From Micrasema longulum (lineage: Eukaryota > Arthropoda > Insecta > Trichoptera > Brachycentridae), in the NCBI GenBank assembly GCA_022494885.1, contig JAGVSM010000224.1, positions 124,001 through 188,000 on the forward strand: 64,000 nucleotides of DNA. Reading direction: 5' to 3'. The notes below the pieces were generated by a model. That model worked only from the letters and a program-made list of their open reading frames with translations, ran no database searches and was not told the DNA's origin. Below, one piece after another: positions 23,823 through 35,335 of this stretch. The first letter of the stretch is position 1, and each line of letters starts with the position of its first letter. A program made the translations under genes and the position numbers.

Positions 23823-26031
23823 GGTTGGTTCTGGTTTGGAGGCACCAGAAACTCGCCTTTCATCCTCTCGTTATCTGCTGTGATCGCACCGTTATGAGTG
23901 TGATCCCATTGCCCGGGGTTTGCGACGTGAGCGCTAACGAGTTGGACTAGTCAGTAGTGTTGCCGGTGGAATGCAACTGGGCGTTAGCAGCATTTTATAA
24001 AATCACACCCTGCAGCAAGATGTGACTCACTGCTACCCTACTGACGGCCCAAACCCCAGGTATTTTTATACCCATCGGTGATTTTCAACCTTGACCTGTG
24101 AAGCTTTCGAATTCTAGTTAATATGAAGCCAAGAATTTCAATGTTTTGAAATAACTTAAAAATGCAGGGAGGTATAAGTTCCATACTCCACATACAAGCC
24201 CCCCAAGGATTCCGGGCCCCTGTGCAGCGAAGGATACGGGCTTCTCTACCCCGCCTATTCGCACTATTTATTGAGATTTTTTAAAACACAATTTACGTAT
24301 AAATACGCTGGTAAGAAAAAAACCGAGGGAGATCCCAAATTTATTAAATGCTTCTGGGACCCGGTTGTTTTTATTATTTATTATTATAGTAATAATTTTT
24401 GTAAGAATTTATCATATAAATATTTTTTTTAAATAAAAAAAAAACATTATTTTTTTTGGTTCGGGGCATTTATTTATTTATTTACTAACTTATTCAGTCC
24501 GTTCAACAATGGCAAACACATTTTCTAATAATACATACAGGTAAAATTGAAATAAAATACAATAAAAATTAAAGCTAGGAGAAAAACAATAAATACTACG
24601 TCAATACAAGATCTGGTCTATCTTAGAGATTGTTTTAATCTAGAAAGACGAACAACAAAAAAGTCCAGATCTTGTCTCGAGTTTACAATGCGACACATTA
24701 GGGACATACGTCATACGTAATAAATTATATTTTAATACGTGTTATGAAGTTTTAAAATTATAAGTAATTGGTACACTTCCATTTATTTATTTGGCCAATT
24801 TTGCGCTTTCACCGTCTAATAGCCACGGTTTCGTAGGTTTATAGTAGAGTTACTGGTGGATTTTTATAAGCTGGCGCGTGCGGTATACTTACACATACGC
24901 ATTGTGTAGTATCAGTGAACAAGCCCGTGGTATGACATCGCACGGCATACGCATTATGGAAATAATATCTGTCTCTCTCGCGCTCAGACGCGCTTATGAG
25001 CGTGACATAGACAACTATTGCTTTATTAGTTGCTAATTATATGGTAATACAAAATACATAGGATGCTTCTGCTTTCGTCTGAGTTTAGCTGCGATTTTAA
25101 TTGTAAAAATATAATATGTACGAGTATTAAGTTACGGATTAAAAACACTGGTTTATAAATATTTAGATATTTTCATTTAATCAAATCATGAATAGGTCGG
25201 TTATGTAGTGATGGCGCTTTCGCAAAACTTACACAAAAACCTTTTTAATGTACAGAATACTGATTTTAAAAATCTTGATGTTATATATTGTTAAATTAAA
25301 TGTATTTAAAAATCTCTTTGGATTAGAGCTAAAAAAACAATTACTTAAGAAAATGTCATATATTTACGAGTTTTTATTTAATATTTTGTGTTCATCATAA
25401 TAATAATTAATAGAGTGAAATTAAAATGCACAGTACAAATTATTTCGGAGAAAATATGTATACACACTTATTGATAAACATTAAATCTTGTTATTTACAT
25501 ACTTAAAACAATCTACAGAATTTCGCATTCTAGTTCTAGAGTAATTGACTATAAAAAAACATTTTTTCAAATTTAAATTGTCCCTTGTCCTTGGAAGGAT
25601 TATAATCAGTAAAGTGCAACATTTAAAAAAATGATTAAAAAAATATAAAATAATGAAACAAAGTATTTTAGTTAATTAATAGTACATTTTCTTAACCAAT
25701 TGTATTTTTTTTATAGACAGAACCCTCTAATCCAACACCGAATTTTGAAAAAAGATAGCACATTTGGTTAAAATTTAATACAACATTTTTTTTTATCAAC
25801 ATCCGTAGATTTTAAATGCGTTAGTGTGAGTTTTCTGAACGCGCCAACTTAAGTTAAACCACCAGTACTCCGAATCGTATTTTATTTTATAGACTTTTGT
25901 TGTTACATACGTTATTTATTAAATTACTTGTAAGTAAAGTTAATTTAGCGCGTGTAGGTGGGCTTTCTCCCTCAATTTATAGGCGTATCGGCTGCAATTT
26001 ATTTATTTTATTTTATTTTTTCTCTTTCCAG
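23823..26031. other. Spacer upstream of the first visible cytochrome b561 exon
   Basis: 24,470-24,560 resembles a reversed LINE 3' tail (ATTT repeats then 'CCGTTCAACAATGGCAA'). The rest is AT-rich. The missing first exon of the cytochrome b561 gene must end one base before completing a codon, but no exon with a credible start and donor was found here. Confidence 0.45.
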
Positions 26032-26264
26032 ACGGCGATGCAACTCTTGCGAGGAGAGCACGGAGCCGTGGGGCTGCGGCAGCTGGCTGGAGTACACCGT
26101 CATGGTGTCCCTGTCCATAGTGCTCCTGTTGGGGGCGCTGGCCTTGACCATCTTCTGGGTGCTGTACTACCGCGGGGGCTTCGCCTGGAGCGAGAACCCT
26201 GACCTGCAGTTCAACCTTCACCCGGTCGGCATGGTCACCGGCTTCGTCGTCTTTGGCGGCTTTG
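26032..26264 (+). CDS. Cytochrome b561 gene 1, first visible exon
   Basis: The acceptor is a pyrimidine tract ending TTTCCAG at 26,031, and the donor is GTGAGA at 26,265. The exon begins with the third base of a codon and ends after one base of a codon, as in the paralogue. It encodes the CNSC motif, helix 1, 'WVLYYRGGFAW' and the first haem histidine in helix 2. Confidence 0.9.
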
Positions 26265-29200
26265 GTGAGACTTGAGACTATTTTATTTTTAATTTCAACA
26301 ACTCGAAAGCATTCCCATATGTCTGTGAAATGAATGTGTGGTTAAACCGTTGACGTATAATAAATAGTGTTTTTCGCAGTTGCAGAGTATTGGGGAAATA
26401 TTTTTTTTTTCCAATTTTAAATTAAAAAGGGTATATGAAATACTTTCGAATTAAAAAACTATTTTTTTACTACTTATTAGTAGCATAAGTTTTATTTTCT
26501 GCGAAAATCTGCGGCCACGCCTCTAATTTGTCACGATTTATGTAAATTTTCAACTTTGTGACCGTTTAAATTTAAATAGAACATCGTCACAAATCTTGAC
26601 GTCACAATTATCAAGGCCAAACATGTCGCATTTTTGTAAGGACTCGTTTTTTTATAATTTATTTTTTAAAGTTATGTATGAAAACATTTCTTCACAATGC
26701 TTATCCATATTGATTTTGAAAACACTATTAATTTTTCTAAATTCGTTTTATATATTTTTATCGGTATTCATAGTATGTGATATTTCCCTACTAAAGCGTT
26801 TTCTCACTACATACGGCGTGGCGGCATTATTTTTCACTGCGCCACGTCAGATCACGATGAAAGACCGTCACAAAATGAAGGCAATTACCCACGAATGAAA
26901 TGTCATTTATCACACGCTAGCAAGGTGTATATTTGATTATACGTCATTGGGTAAAACTTTCGTCGGCACGAATGTCGAGATCCGTGCAGTATCTAAAGCT
27001 GCAGCTGGGACAAACATTATCGATAGCATCAAGAAAGGAGTGTTGCGTTTGAATTGGCATGTAGAGCTAGTGGACAGCGAAAAAACGGCCAAAGAGTTTA
27101 AATATGCGAATGTTGATGGATGCGGAAAACGAGGAAGACTGAAAAAGACATGGAATGACCAAATCCAACAAATATAAGGGTCAGTCAAAAACTTATGCCT
27201 CCTTTTTTTTCTACTTAAATTAAAGTCAGTTAAGTATTTTTTTTAAATTTGGAGCTATTCCTCAAACCTTCTTCTACAATCTACTGCAGTAGTAACTTTC
27301 TGCGTCAACTGGTGCCAGCACTGGAGTCACTTGCAAAATGACCGACATCGATGTTCGTATTAGACAGCTTTCTGTAATTGAATTCTTGAATGCAGAAGGT
27401 GAAACGCTTATTCACATTCACGAAAGACTCAAAAATGTGTACGGTGATGCAGCGGTGGATGTCAGCACTGTTAGACGATGGGTTCATCGCTGTAACGAAG
27501 CTGAAGGACAAACACCGTTGGCTGACGAAAAGCGGAGCGGCAGGCCGTTGACTGCAATGACTCCAAGCAACATTCAGCGAGTCGATGACATCATTCGTGG
27601 TGACCGCCGGATAACTACAGATGCATTGTGTCGCATTCTCTCCCTCGGTAAAGGCAGCGTGATGATGATTATTCGACAACTGGGGTACTCAAAAGTTTGT
27701 GCTTTTTACCACAATGGAATTACATGCTCGTGTTAAAGGATGGACCAAAACTCTGGAAATGGACGGATATTATTTAAAAAGTGGAATCGTCAATAGTGTG
27801 GTTTTTAACCTATGTAATTCCATGACAATTGAACGAAAAAAAAAAATAGGAGTCATTAGTTTTTGACTGACCCTCTTACTTTGAAGATGGGCATGACAAA
27901 AGTTAGAATGATTGGCCATCGTGTATGAGTAGATGTATTTACTCGTATAAATAATTTATTTACCCAAATAACATGATGTAGAAGAAGCTAGGTCTAAATG
28001 CAAAGGCAGAGTTCTGTGGCGTTCTATCCTAACCAACAAAATATGCCATTTTTTATGCATAACAATAAGATACATTTATAATTTAATATAATAAGATAAT
28101 TTTTATGTTTTTCTTATTATGTATTTTTGTATAATTTAATTTAGTAAGTACTATTATTTGGCATATGATTTATTGCTCCTATTCCTTATATTTCTTACTA
28201 TAATTGAGTGAATTTCTAGAAAACATAACTCAATTATCATTTCAATTATGCTTTTATATATATATATTCTTTTTCTGTTGATTTAAATCATGCTCTTATT
28301 TTGTGTTTTTTTTTTTAATACTACTATATTTTACTATTATTTTGTTGATTTTAATGATACCACTATTTTGTATATTTGATTATGTGTGATTCTTAATTTG
28401 TATAATTTATATTTTTAAAATTATTTCTGATTATCTTTTTTGCATTGTATTCTTTGGAATTTGATTATTTATTACATTTACCTTTTTTTCTAGATTGTGA
28501 TTCTATGTCATTATAATTTGATCTAATTAATTTTACTATGTATTTGTATTGTGGCTTGACACGGGCACAGCCTAAAAAGCCTTAATAAGTTCATAAATAT
28601 TTAATTTTTTAATTTTGAATGAATAAATAAATAAAATAAAAAAATACATATTATGTACATATTTAGATTTTTTTTACTAAATTACTTTCTTGATTTGTTA
28701 AAAAATTATTCACAAAACATACAGTCATACATATTAAACATTAAAAACAAAAATTTTCAAATATATAAAGACTGAAATCAATGTATGACAGGGTTACGAA
28801 TGATGAAATCAGGCGAGAGTGTAAATATGAGTCAAGTATAATTGGGTCTCTTAGATGGTTTGGTCATGTAGAGCAAATGGACGACGAAAGAATGGTAAAA
28901 CAAGTATATATGAAGAAAATGAACGGTAATGTGATATGAGGACGACCAAGGAACACGTGGCATGATCAAATAAACCAAAATTTTAAGTCTGATCATGTCA
29001 AAAGCAGACAGAACTGAAGGGCATGTATTACAAAATGTATGAATGTGGAAGAAGCTAGGAATGTATGCCAGGATAGACGCGTGTGGCGGTCCATTCTCTC
29101 TACCTATCCCTACGGAAAAATGGTGTGATGGTAGTAGTAGTAATTAAATAATAACTTTTCCAGCCATTATGCTGTACCGCATCTGCCGCTGCTGCAAGCG

Positions 29201-31903
29201 TCTGTACGTGAAGTTGCTTCACGCCGTGTTCCACGCCCTCACGGCCCCCTGTGTGGTGATCGGCTTCCTCGCCGTTCTGGACTACCACAACCTCAGCAAG
29301 CCGGCCATGCCCAACTTTTACTCCCTGCACAGCTGGATGGGACTTGTCACCCTTGGACTATTTGGCATACAGGTCAGTTTCAGACAACTGTAATAATCGT
29401 CACAGCACCTGAGCGATATTGATAGTACGAGTCCAATATTGTCGTTTTTGAGAAGTATGCAGAAATGTTCTTACTTGTCCTTAGAAAAAAGAAAAGTATC
29501 ATCATTTATAATAAATAAAATATGTTTCCTATCCTCACAATAGGGTATTTTCACAAGCCAGGAATAACGTTAAAAATGTAATACATACATATTTAAAGTG
29601 GATTTTTCGATTCTAATGATACAATTGTCTTTGTATTCGAAATAAGTTTTTCTTAATAATATTCTGCTATAAAAACGAGTACATACCAAACGGCTCATTG
29701 GCGTCACATCTCTTTGATGTCACACGTCATGTCTGCCGAGTGCGCTTCTGTCAAACATTGCGCCCAACCATGGCGCGGTAACGTAATACGTGCCATTTGT
29801 CTTTGTATTTTACGTACAATTTACAATTTTTTTATTGAAAACCCGTGTTTTCTATCAAAATTACTTCTTGCGCAAATTTTGGGACACCTTTATATATTAT
29901 AGATAGTGAAACTATTGAGAAAGTGGATGAAATGAGGTATTTTGGTATAATATTAGATTCGAAATTAACTTTGAATGCAAACTTTGAGCATGTATATAAG
30001 TAAAACCGTTTGATAATGTTTGTGAAGCTAAACAGCTGAAACCCTTATTTACCCGATTGAGATTCATCTGAATGAATTATTTCACCTACATACTAGGCAA
30101 CGCCTGAAAACATTTTTCAATTTTTATACTTCTTGGACCAGGTGGATTTATCAACAATATTTTGAGTTTATCCAAATTTTTATAGACAAGGACTGGATTC
30201 AACTTCCTAGGGAGCTGTTGATATTATAACATATTACAACAGAGATGAAGAACAAACAAAACATAAAAAAATATGTTGTTTGTACTTTGGTGGAATAACT
30301 TTTACTGTCATTTCAAGTCTAATGGTCGAGCTTCACGATGTACTGGGCTGTAGTATTGCCTGATGTAAAAAGGCTAAGATAACACTATTTGTCCAGAAAC
30401 AGCGAGAACTCATTTAAGTCCTTGTTAATACAATGGTTTAACCATTTTTAGGTGTATAATTTTATAACAATTTTTTTTTGTACTTTGATAACAGCTTTAT
30501 GGTTTTAAAAATAGTTGGCAAGTTATCATGAAACAAAATAATGTGCAAATATACCTATTTCTCTCAGTTGTTGGTCATTTTGGTTTGTGACACCACAATA
30601 ATATTTAAATACTATTATTTACAAAAAAAATTGTTTGCAGTTTATCATTGGACTATTCAGTTTCCTGGTTCTGCTGTGCTGCGCTGATGCCACTGCGACT
30701 TTCCGAGCTCGACTTATTCCGATCCACGCTGCTTTCGGTATTGCAACATTCGTCCTTGGTGTAGCTACGTGCCTGTCAGGGCTTAACCAGAGAGCCATCT
30801 TTTCACTCGGGTGAGTTTACACCGCTTGAGAATTTCATTGCATTCATCACACAAAACGCATTGCTTTTCAGTCTGCCGATTGGAAGTTTATGAATGAGGT
30901 AGACCAAGCAGGCAAACTTAGTTTCTTTTATATTTATTCAACTTTTTGTACTTAATGTTATTTGTACATTGGCGCCCGCCGAGCCTTATTGCCAAATGGC
31001 TGTTAAAAAACTCACATATATTTTTGAACAATTTCAGTTAGAAGAAATTATTGTCATGTAAAAAAACAGCTCTTATATCTGTTAAAATATTTATACAAAT
31101 AATATTGCAAAACGATAATTGGTATTCGTCATCATCACTGGCTCTACGGCCCGCCGTGAGCCTTAGCCTCTTCCAACGTTTGTCGCCATCTCCCTCTATC
31201 TTAGCATCTGCTCCTCCAGTCCCTAATGCCAATAGCATCTGCATCCCGCTGCACTCCATCCAGCCATCGGAGTTTGGGTCTATCAACGCTACATCTACCT
31301 TGGGGCTTTGTGTGATGAATCTTATCGGGCACTCTCTCTTTACTTATTCTTTATATGTGCCCTGCCCATTTGCAGCCTCCCTATTATAATAAATTGCCCT
31401 ATATCAGGCTCATTGTAGAAATTGTAGACTTCTTCGTTGAATCATATTCTTCAAACTCGGTTTTTCTGCACAGCTCTGAATATCTATCTAAGTATTTTCC
31501 TCTCAAATGTGAGGAGAGATGTCTCATCTTTTTTACTCAATTCCCAGCATTCAGAGCCATGTGCGAGTATAGGGCTTAGTAGAGTTTTTGTATTACCGAA
31601 TATAAATATGTAAATACAAAAACAAGTAATGTTATTGTTTTTAAATATTATTTTTCCTCTTTTGAACAATTTGTACACTGTTCCTTCAAACATTTTAAAT
31701 TTTCACCCATGATAATATTTTTCTCTTAAAATAATCTTGTATTTTCTTTGTAGGGAAAAATATGCCACCTGGCAAGAAGAAGGAATTGTTATCAACGCCT
31801 GGGAGCAACTCTGGTGGCTATTCTCATCCTCGTGATTGTGTCCGTCCGGCGCTACAACCGACAGCGCTGCCCTCAAGTGGCGAGTGATCCCAACGCCAGC
31901 TAG
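26032..31903 (+). CDS. Cytochrome b561 family protein, gene 1 (5' incomplete, frameshifted)
   Basis: This family consists of six-helix membrane proteins with two haems b that carry electrons from cytosolic ascorbate across a membrane, to regenerate ascorbate or reduce ferric iron. Four exons are visible: 26,032-26,264, 29,164-29,372, 30,641-30,810 and 31,754-31,903, with phases 2, 1, 0 and 2 at their starts. The four conserved haem histidines are present in 'FNLHPVGMVTGF', 'KLLHAVFHAL', 'YSLHSWMGL' and 'IPIHAAFG'. A CNSC motif precedes helix 1. The first exon is not visible. In the last exon the reading frame shifts by one base near 31,798: the first part reads 'GEKYATWQEEGIVINA', and the expected sixth helix ('LGATLVAILILVIVSV') and tail follow only in another frame, ending at TAG 31,901-31,903. 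This is either a sequencing or assembly error or a real null allele. Exons are strikingly GC-rich compared with the paralogue at 36,736. Confidence 0.9.
26940..27172 (+). pseudogene. RTE-like LINE C-terminal fragment, left half
   Basis: The frame 26,947-27,177 shows 'DSEKTAKEFKYANVDGCGKR' and 'KKTWNDQIQQI', homologous to the RTE-like tail at 21,967-22,490. The reading breaks exactly where a mariner element has inserted and resumes at 27,879. It lies in intron 1 of the visible part of cytochrome b561 gene 1. Confidence 0.8.
27173..27878 (+). mobile_element. Internally deleted mariner element
   Basis: The element is 27,175-27,876 (702 bp), flanked by TA at 27,173-27,174 and 27,877-27,878. The terminal inverted repeats match for about 24 of 28 bases, sharing AGGGTCAGTCAAAAACT. 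The frame 27,338-27,736 encodes the N-terminal helix-turn-helix DNA-binding region of mariner transposase: 'VIEFLNAEGETLIHIHERL', 'VDVSTVRRWVHRC', 'RSGRPLTAMTPSNI', 'ITTDALCRILSLGKGSV' and 'IIRQLGYSKVCA'. It then runs out of frame. The catalytic DDD region is deleted, so this copy cannot make active transposase but could be mobilised in trans. Confidence 0.9.
27879..28044 (+). pseudogene. RTE-like LINE fragment, right half
   Basis: It continues the element broken at 27,172: TTGAAGATGGGCATGAC matches the next block of the copy at 22,001-22,252. A decayed 'EEA' and 'LWRSILT'-like C-terminus follows, containing a small extra insertion. Confidence 0.65.
28045..28780 (+). mobile_element. AT-rich intron segment with LINE 3' tail
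   Basis: 28,545-28,650 holds 'GGGCACAGCCTAAAAAGCC' followed by AAATA-type repeats, resembling a CR1-like LINE 3' end. The upstream part is almost pure A/T and may be its 3' UTR. No coding remnant is visible. Confidence 0.35.
28781..29145 (+). pseudogene. RTE-like LINE C-terminal fragment
   Basis: The plus-strand translation shows 'MYDRVTNDEIRRECKYESSI', 'LRWFGHVEQMDDERMVK', 'GRPRNTWHDQINQNF', 'KCMNVEEARNVCQDR' and 'WRSILSTYPYGKM'. One in-frame stop precedes the GRPR motif. The tail is a short (GTA)n array at 29,130-29,142. It ends about 18 bases before the splice acceptor of a cytochrome b561 exon. Confidence 0.8.
29164..29372 (+). CDS. Cytochrome b561 gene 1, second visible exon
   Basis: The acceptor is TTTTCCAG at 29,163 and the donor GTCAGT at 29,373. 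It encodes the end of helix 2, helix 3 with the second haem histidine and the 'FYSLHSWMG' histidine. A LINE tail ends only about 18 bases upstream of the acceptor. Confidence 0.9.
29373..30002. other. Intron segment with a short repeat
   Basis: The block 29,769-29,805 (ATGGCGCGGTAACGTAATAC) recurs in diverged form in the same orientation at 61,174-61,210. Nothing else is supported. Confidence 0.4.
30003..30252 (-). mobile_element. Foldback-family copy in intron
   Basis: It contains the 'TACTAGGCAACGCCTGAAAA' block and the left-end module (CAACAATATT, GAGTTTATCC, AAGGACTGGATTCAAC) found at 6,568-6,660. It ends in ATTACAACAGAGATGAAG as in the 6.6-kb copy. Confidence 0.6.
30641..30810 (+). CDS. 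Cytochrome b561 gene 1, third visible exon
   Basis: The acceptor is TTTGCAG at 30,640 and the donor GTGAGT at 30,811. It encodes the end of helix 4 and helix 5 with the fourth haem histidine ('IPIHAAFG'), then 'CLSGLNQRAIFSL', a well conserved family motif. It is 170 nt, the same length as the paralogous exon. Confidence 0.92.
31120..31610 (-). pseudogene. LINE C-terminal fragment in the last intron of b561 gene 1
   Basis: The minus-strand translation gives 'LLSPILAHGSECWELSKKDE', 'LLTFERKILR', then, after breaks, 'RPKLRWLDGVQRDADAIG' and 'WRQTLEEAKAHG'. This is the post-RT region of a non-LTR retrotransposon of a type close to RTE/Jockey. Several stops are present. It lies antisense to the host gene, about 140 bp before the last exon. 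Confidence 0.75.
31754..31903 (+). CDS. Cytochrome b561 gene 1, last exon with frameshift
   Basis: The acceptor is TTTGTAG at 31,753. In the frame set by the previous exon translation stops soon after residue 'NA' of the EGIVINA block. A single base seems to be missing in the C run at 31,798-31,799. The paralogue reads 'EGILINSLG' across the same point without interruption. Confidence 0.8.
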   Translation, partial: GKICHLARRRNCYQRLGATLVAILILVIVSVRRYNRQRCPQVASDPNAS

Positions 31904-34900
31904 GTAGAAAGTCAACCCAGAGATCGCTACTAGGCGCCAATTTCATTCCATCGCTTCATGTTGTAATATTTCTATATTTCGACCGTAAGAAATATACACA
32001 ATTCAATAATTCAATCCTTTATTATTTATTGATATTCTAAGACATAAGTTCATGTAACATTTTCACTATTCTATATTTCCCATAAAGTGTCCGATATAAC
32101 ACTTTTTAAAAATAATGACACGGAAAGAACATTTTTCAACATGTTCGTTCTTTCTATAAAACATAAAACTAAAAAAAATAGTGTTTGTAGACTTGTTTTA
32201 TTATCCGATTCGTGGAATGTTTACCAGTAAGGTCGAATCCCAAATTGTTTAAGCGAACATAATATTTTTGTTCCATGTAGCATTATAAATTATTTCACTT
32301 TACTTTTAAAATTCGAATTTGAAAAGTAAATCTCGATGTATGTAACTTGAAGCTTAAAAATGTAACAAAGATAACTCTTTTGATCAAATCTGTCATTTGT
32401 ATTAATAAAAATATTAATGGATAAACCATTAATAATTTCTGCATTCTGTTTAGGGTACAAACGTGATCATGCCTAATTTATGGTCTATGATAGTTAATAT
32501 TAAGAATAATTACTTTTATGTTCTATAAAATTTGCCAATGAACAAATTTTAACTCTGGTATTTTGTCAATAAAGTAAATGCAGTTTCAAATAAATGAATT
32601 TCGAAAGAAAACTCGAATGATGTCATCATTGGCAATAGTAATCTCGTACGGATTTTCATACAATTATTTATAAATAAGTATGTAAATTAATCATATGTTG
32701 TAGATAATAAAATGTATTTTTAGGTGCTTATGAAAGAGTTGACTGTATTTCTCGACAATGAATTATCACAGTGTGGAAGTAAAAAGGAACAATATTTTAT
32801 CTTTTGATAATGTCTTAAATCCCTTGACTCATAAAGTTCATAGAATGATTCATAATATTATACGCATTGTAAAGATCAGGAAAGGGTTATCTGACGAGCA
32901 GTCAAGGGACCAGTTTGTCACAACAACTATTCTCTAAAGTTTAACAGCTATATTTGTGGATGTATTAGAGATTTTTCTGACTTTAAAATATAATAAATTC
33001 TCATACCTTTAGGTAAGTGTAGCAAATGAATGAATGAATGAACGAATGAATAATTATAATGTTTTAAACAGATAATTTACGGAGGCCAAGTAATTTTAAA
33101 AAGTGGATATTAAGAATAAATTCAGTTAAGGCACATTCCACCCGTACTGTAATGAAATCACAATCTCCCACAGTTTAGTTGTGTTCAAGTTTTGCCAAAG
33201 GTGATGTACGGAAGTGTTTAGAAATTTAAGAGAAAAATCAAGCGTAGGATTAGGTTAAACGAATAAGCTCAATCTATAAAAAATTTCGTATTCGGATTTT
33301 AAAACAGATATGTTGTAAAAGTAGACAAACTAGAAAACAGAATTGCATGATCAATTTTATATCCTATTTATTGATGTTAGTAACGTAGAAACTGTGAAAT
33401 TAGGAACCCTTAACGCTTGAAGGGGTTAGGTTAAGGTACCGAGTGACACAGTGTTTGGTGTTTGCCGGAAAAGGGCATCGCTCATAATATAAGTATGTGG
33501 TTTTGTGACAGTGTTTCTATGTGGATTGCACAGTTGTCTGCTTACTGAAGAAATGGTGGTACCTTAACATGGAGACATCTTCGCCGTTTGATGTATATAA
33601 TAATATTCACCATCATCCTTTCCCTTTTCCTTAATGCATGTTTGAATACATTATTTTGTGCAGTTGTGTTACAATGTTTACAAATTTACGTAAGTTTTAT
33701 TATATAAGTATATCTATTTTAATTATAAATTACATGTTTAACTTTTTTGTTTTTAGCTTAAATTTTCATATATTATTCACTAAAAAGTGTAATTTGAAAT
33801 GTTGCAAATTTTAACAAAGTGTTTCTTTGCATCTTTAACATTCGTCGAATCTTTTGAATGGTAATTTAACAACAAAAATATTAGCAAAATGACTTTGTTG
33901 TATATTATTTTTTGTCACCATAAAAGTTTATAGAAAATTGCCCTATCCCCATAAATCATACATATTTTATTTTAAATATTATAAACATAGTTTTTATTAA
34001 AGTGAGTCTGATTCACAGATATAGTTGAAGTTTTTTATCTTAACTCTGACCAAGAATTTTGTTGTTGAAATTGAAATTATTTACAAACATAAAAATACAC
34101 TGGGTCCAAGAAATTAAGTTTTATATGTTTTTTCTGGTATTTCTTGATAATGTTATAGATCTAAAAATAAAAATTTGACCATGCAGACACAAGTTAGTAA
34201 TTTTTGTGTAAAAATTTGAATGCCGGTGCATTCAATTTTATTTTTTGATGAATCAAAATCAACTGAAAAAAAAAATCCAATATTTGCAATAATTTGTTTA
34301 TTAGAAAAGGCAGAATATTATTAACCTAATCAAACTGCTCAATTTAAAATGATCATTAGACTGATAAACTCAGTGGTTGAATGCTGTTTTTCTTCTCTAT
34401 TGATGGAGAATTGAATATTTTTGTGTGATACATACCAGTTAAAGTTTTCTTTCAAAGGTGTCGTAAAAATACATTATTTTATTCAAATTAGTATGACCCA
34501 GAAGTTAAGTGTTGCCAATGGAATATGTAAATTATACAAAACTGATTTTAAAAAGTAATCGTTTTCAGTGATCCTTCATGGTGACTAAGATTTGTACTGT
34601 AAATTAGCAAATAGTAACAATTTTTATAGATATTTTAACGATTCCATCTTCGCCATATTATTTATTATTTCTTACAAGCAATTTTACAAATATTTGTATT
34701 TAAAAATCTTACTCGTGGTTGAGTTATTGATATATTATCTATTTCAGTGTTTTTAGAATATGTTTTGCATTAAAGATACATTGGTGTAATATTTTATTGA
34801 ATTGTGAATTTTATCACTGTTTTACAATTTTGAATATTTATACGGCATAAATAAATGAATAAAATAAAGTTGTGACTGTGAAAATCACTTTCTTTTATTT

Positions 34901-35024
34901 ATCATAAAATTGTATGCTAATGTTGAGTGTAAAAAATACAAAACAGATACAAATGGATATTTTGAAAGAGATGAAAGGGTTATAAAAAATAATGTGCATC
35001 CAAAACCTTAAGTTAATAAGAGAC
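31904..35024. other. 3' UTR and intergenic DNA between the two b561 genes
   Basis: An AATAAA at 32,569-32,574 is one of several possible polyadenylation signals for gene 1. A short (AATG)n array lies at 33,027-33,052. No further gene is supported. Confidence 0.45.
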
Positions 35025-35335
35025 AATAAGGAAGTTCAGTGCTATGGGAAATTGGTTTTAAAAAATATTTTCTTACATGTGGTAAAAATTAGAGCATTTA
35101 ATTGTATGGCATACGAGTAGATTCATGAAAATGTAAAAAAAAAATGATTTTAATAAAAATTAACTTATTTGAACAACGTCACTAGTTCTTCTGCATCAAC
35201 CAATGATAGTGTTGTGATAGATTTCCGGTTTACTTGTGATGTCACATGCGGAGTAATTACAAAACGTAATAAAATCATTGTGCTGATAATTCAATACACA
35301 AAAATAATATTTTGTTTTAGCTTATCGGTACCGGT
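35025..35335 (+). mobile_element. MITE family with GAGGAAGTTCAG ends, copy 1
   Basis: It starts with AATAAGGAAGTTCAG and shares the internal blocks GGTAAAAATTAGAGCATT, 'GTCACTAGTTC' and 'TCCGGTTTACTTG' with 45,221-45,640, and with the reversed copy at 48,322-48,651. The right end is truncated or too diverged to see. Confidence 0.65.

Noticed and set aside
25958..26275. An apparent Met start and 105-codon frame running into the first visible b561 exon
   Set aside because: The frame upstream of 26,032 is a pyrimidine-rich intron end, and a strong acceptor at 26,031 has the same phase as the paralogue. The upstream Met is a read-through artefact.
33027..33052. Short (AATG)n array considered as a CRISPR-like or satellite array
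   Set aside because: It is a short microsatellite with no spacers.
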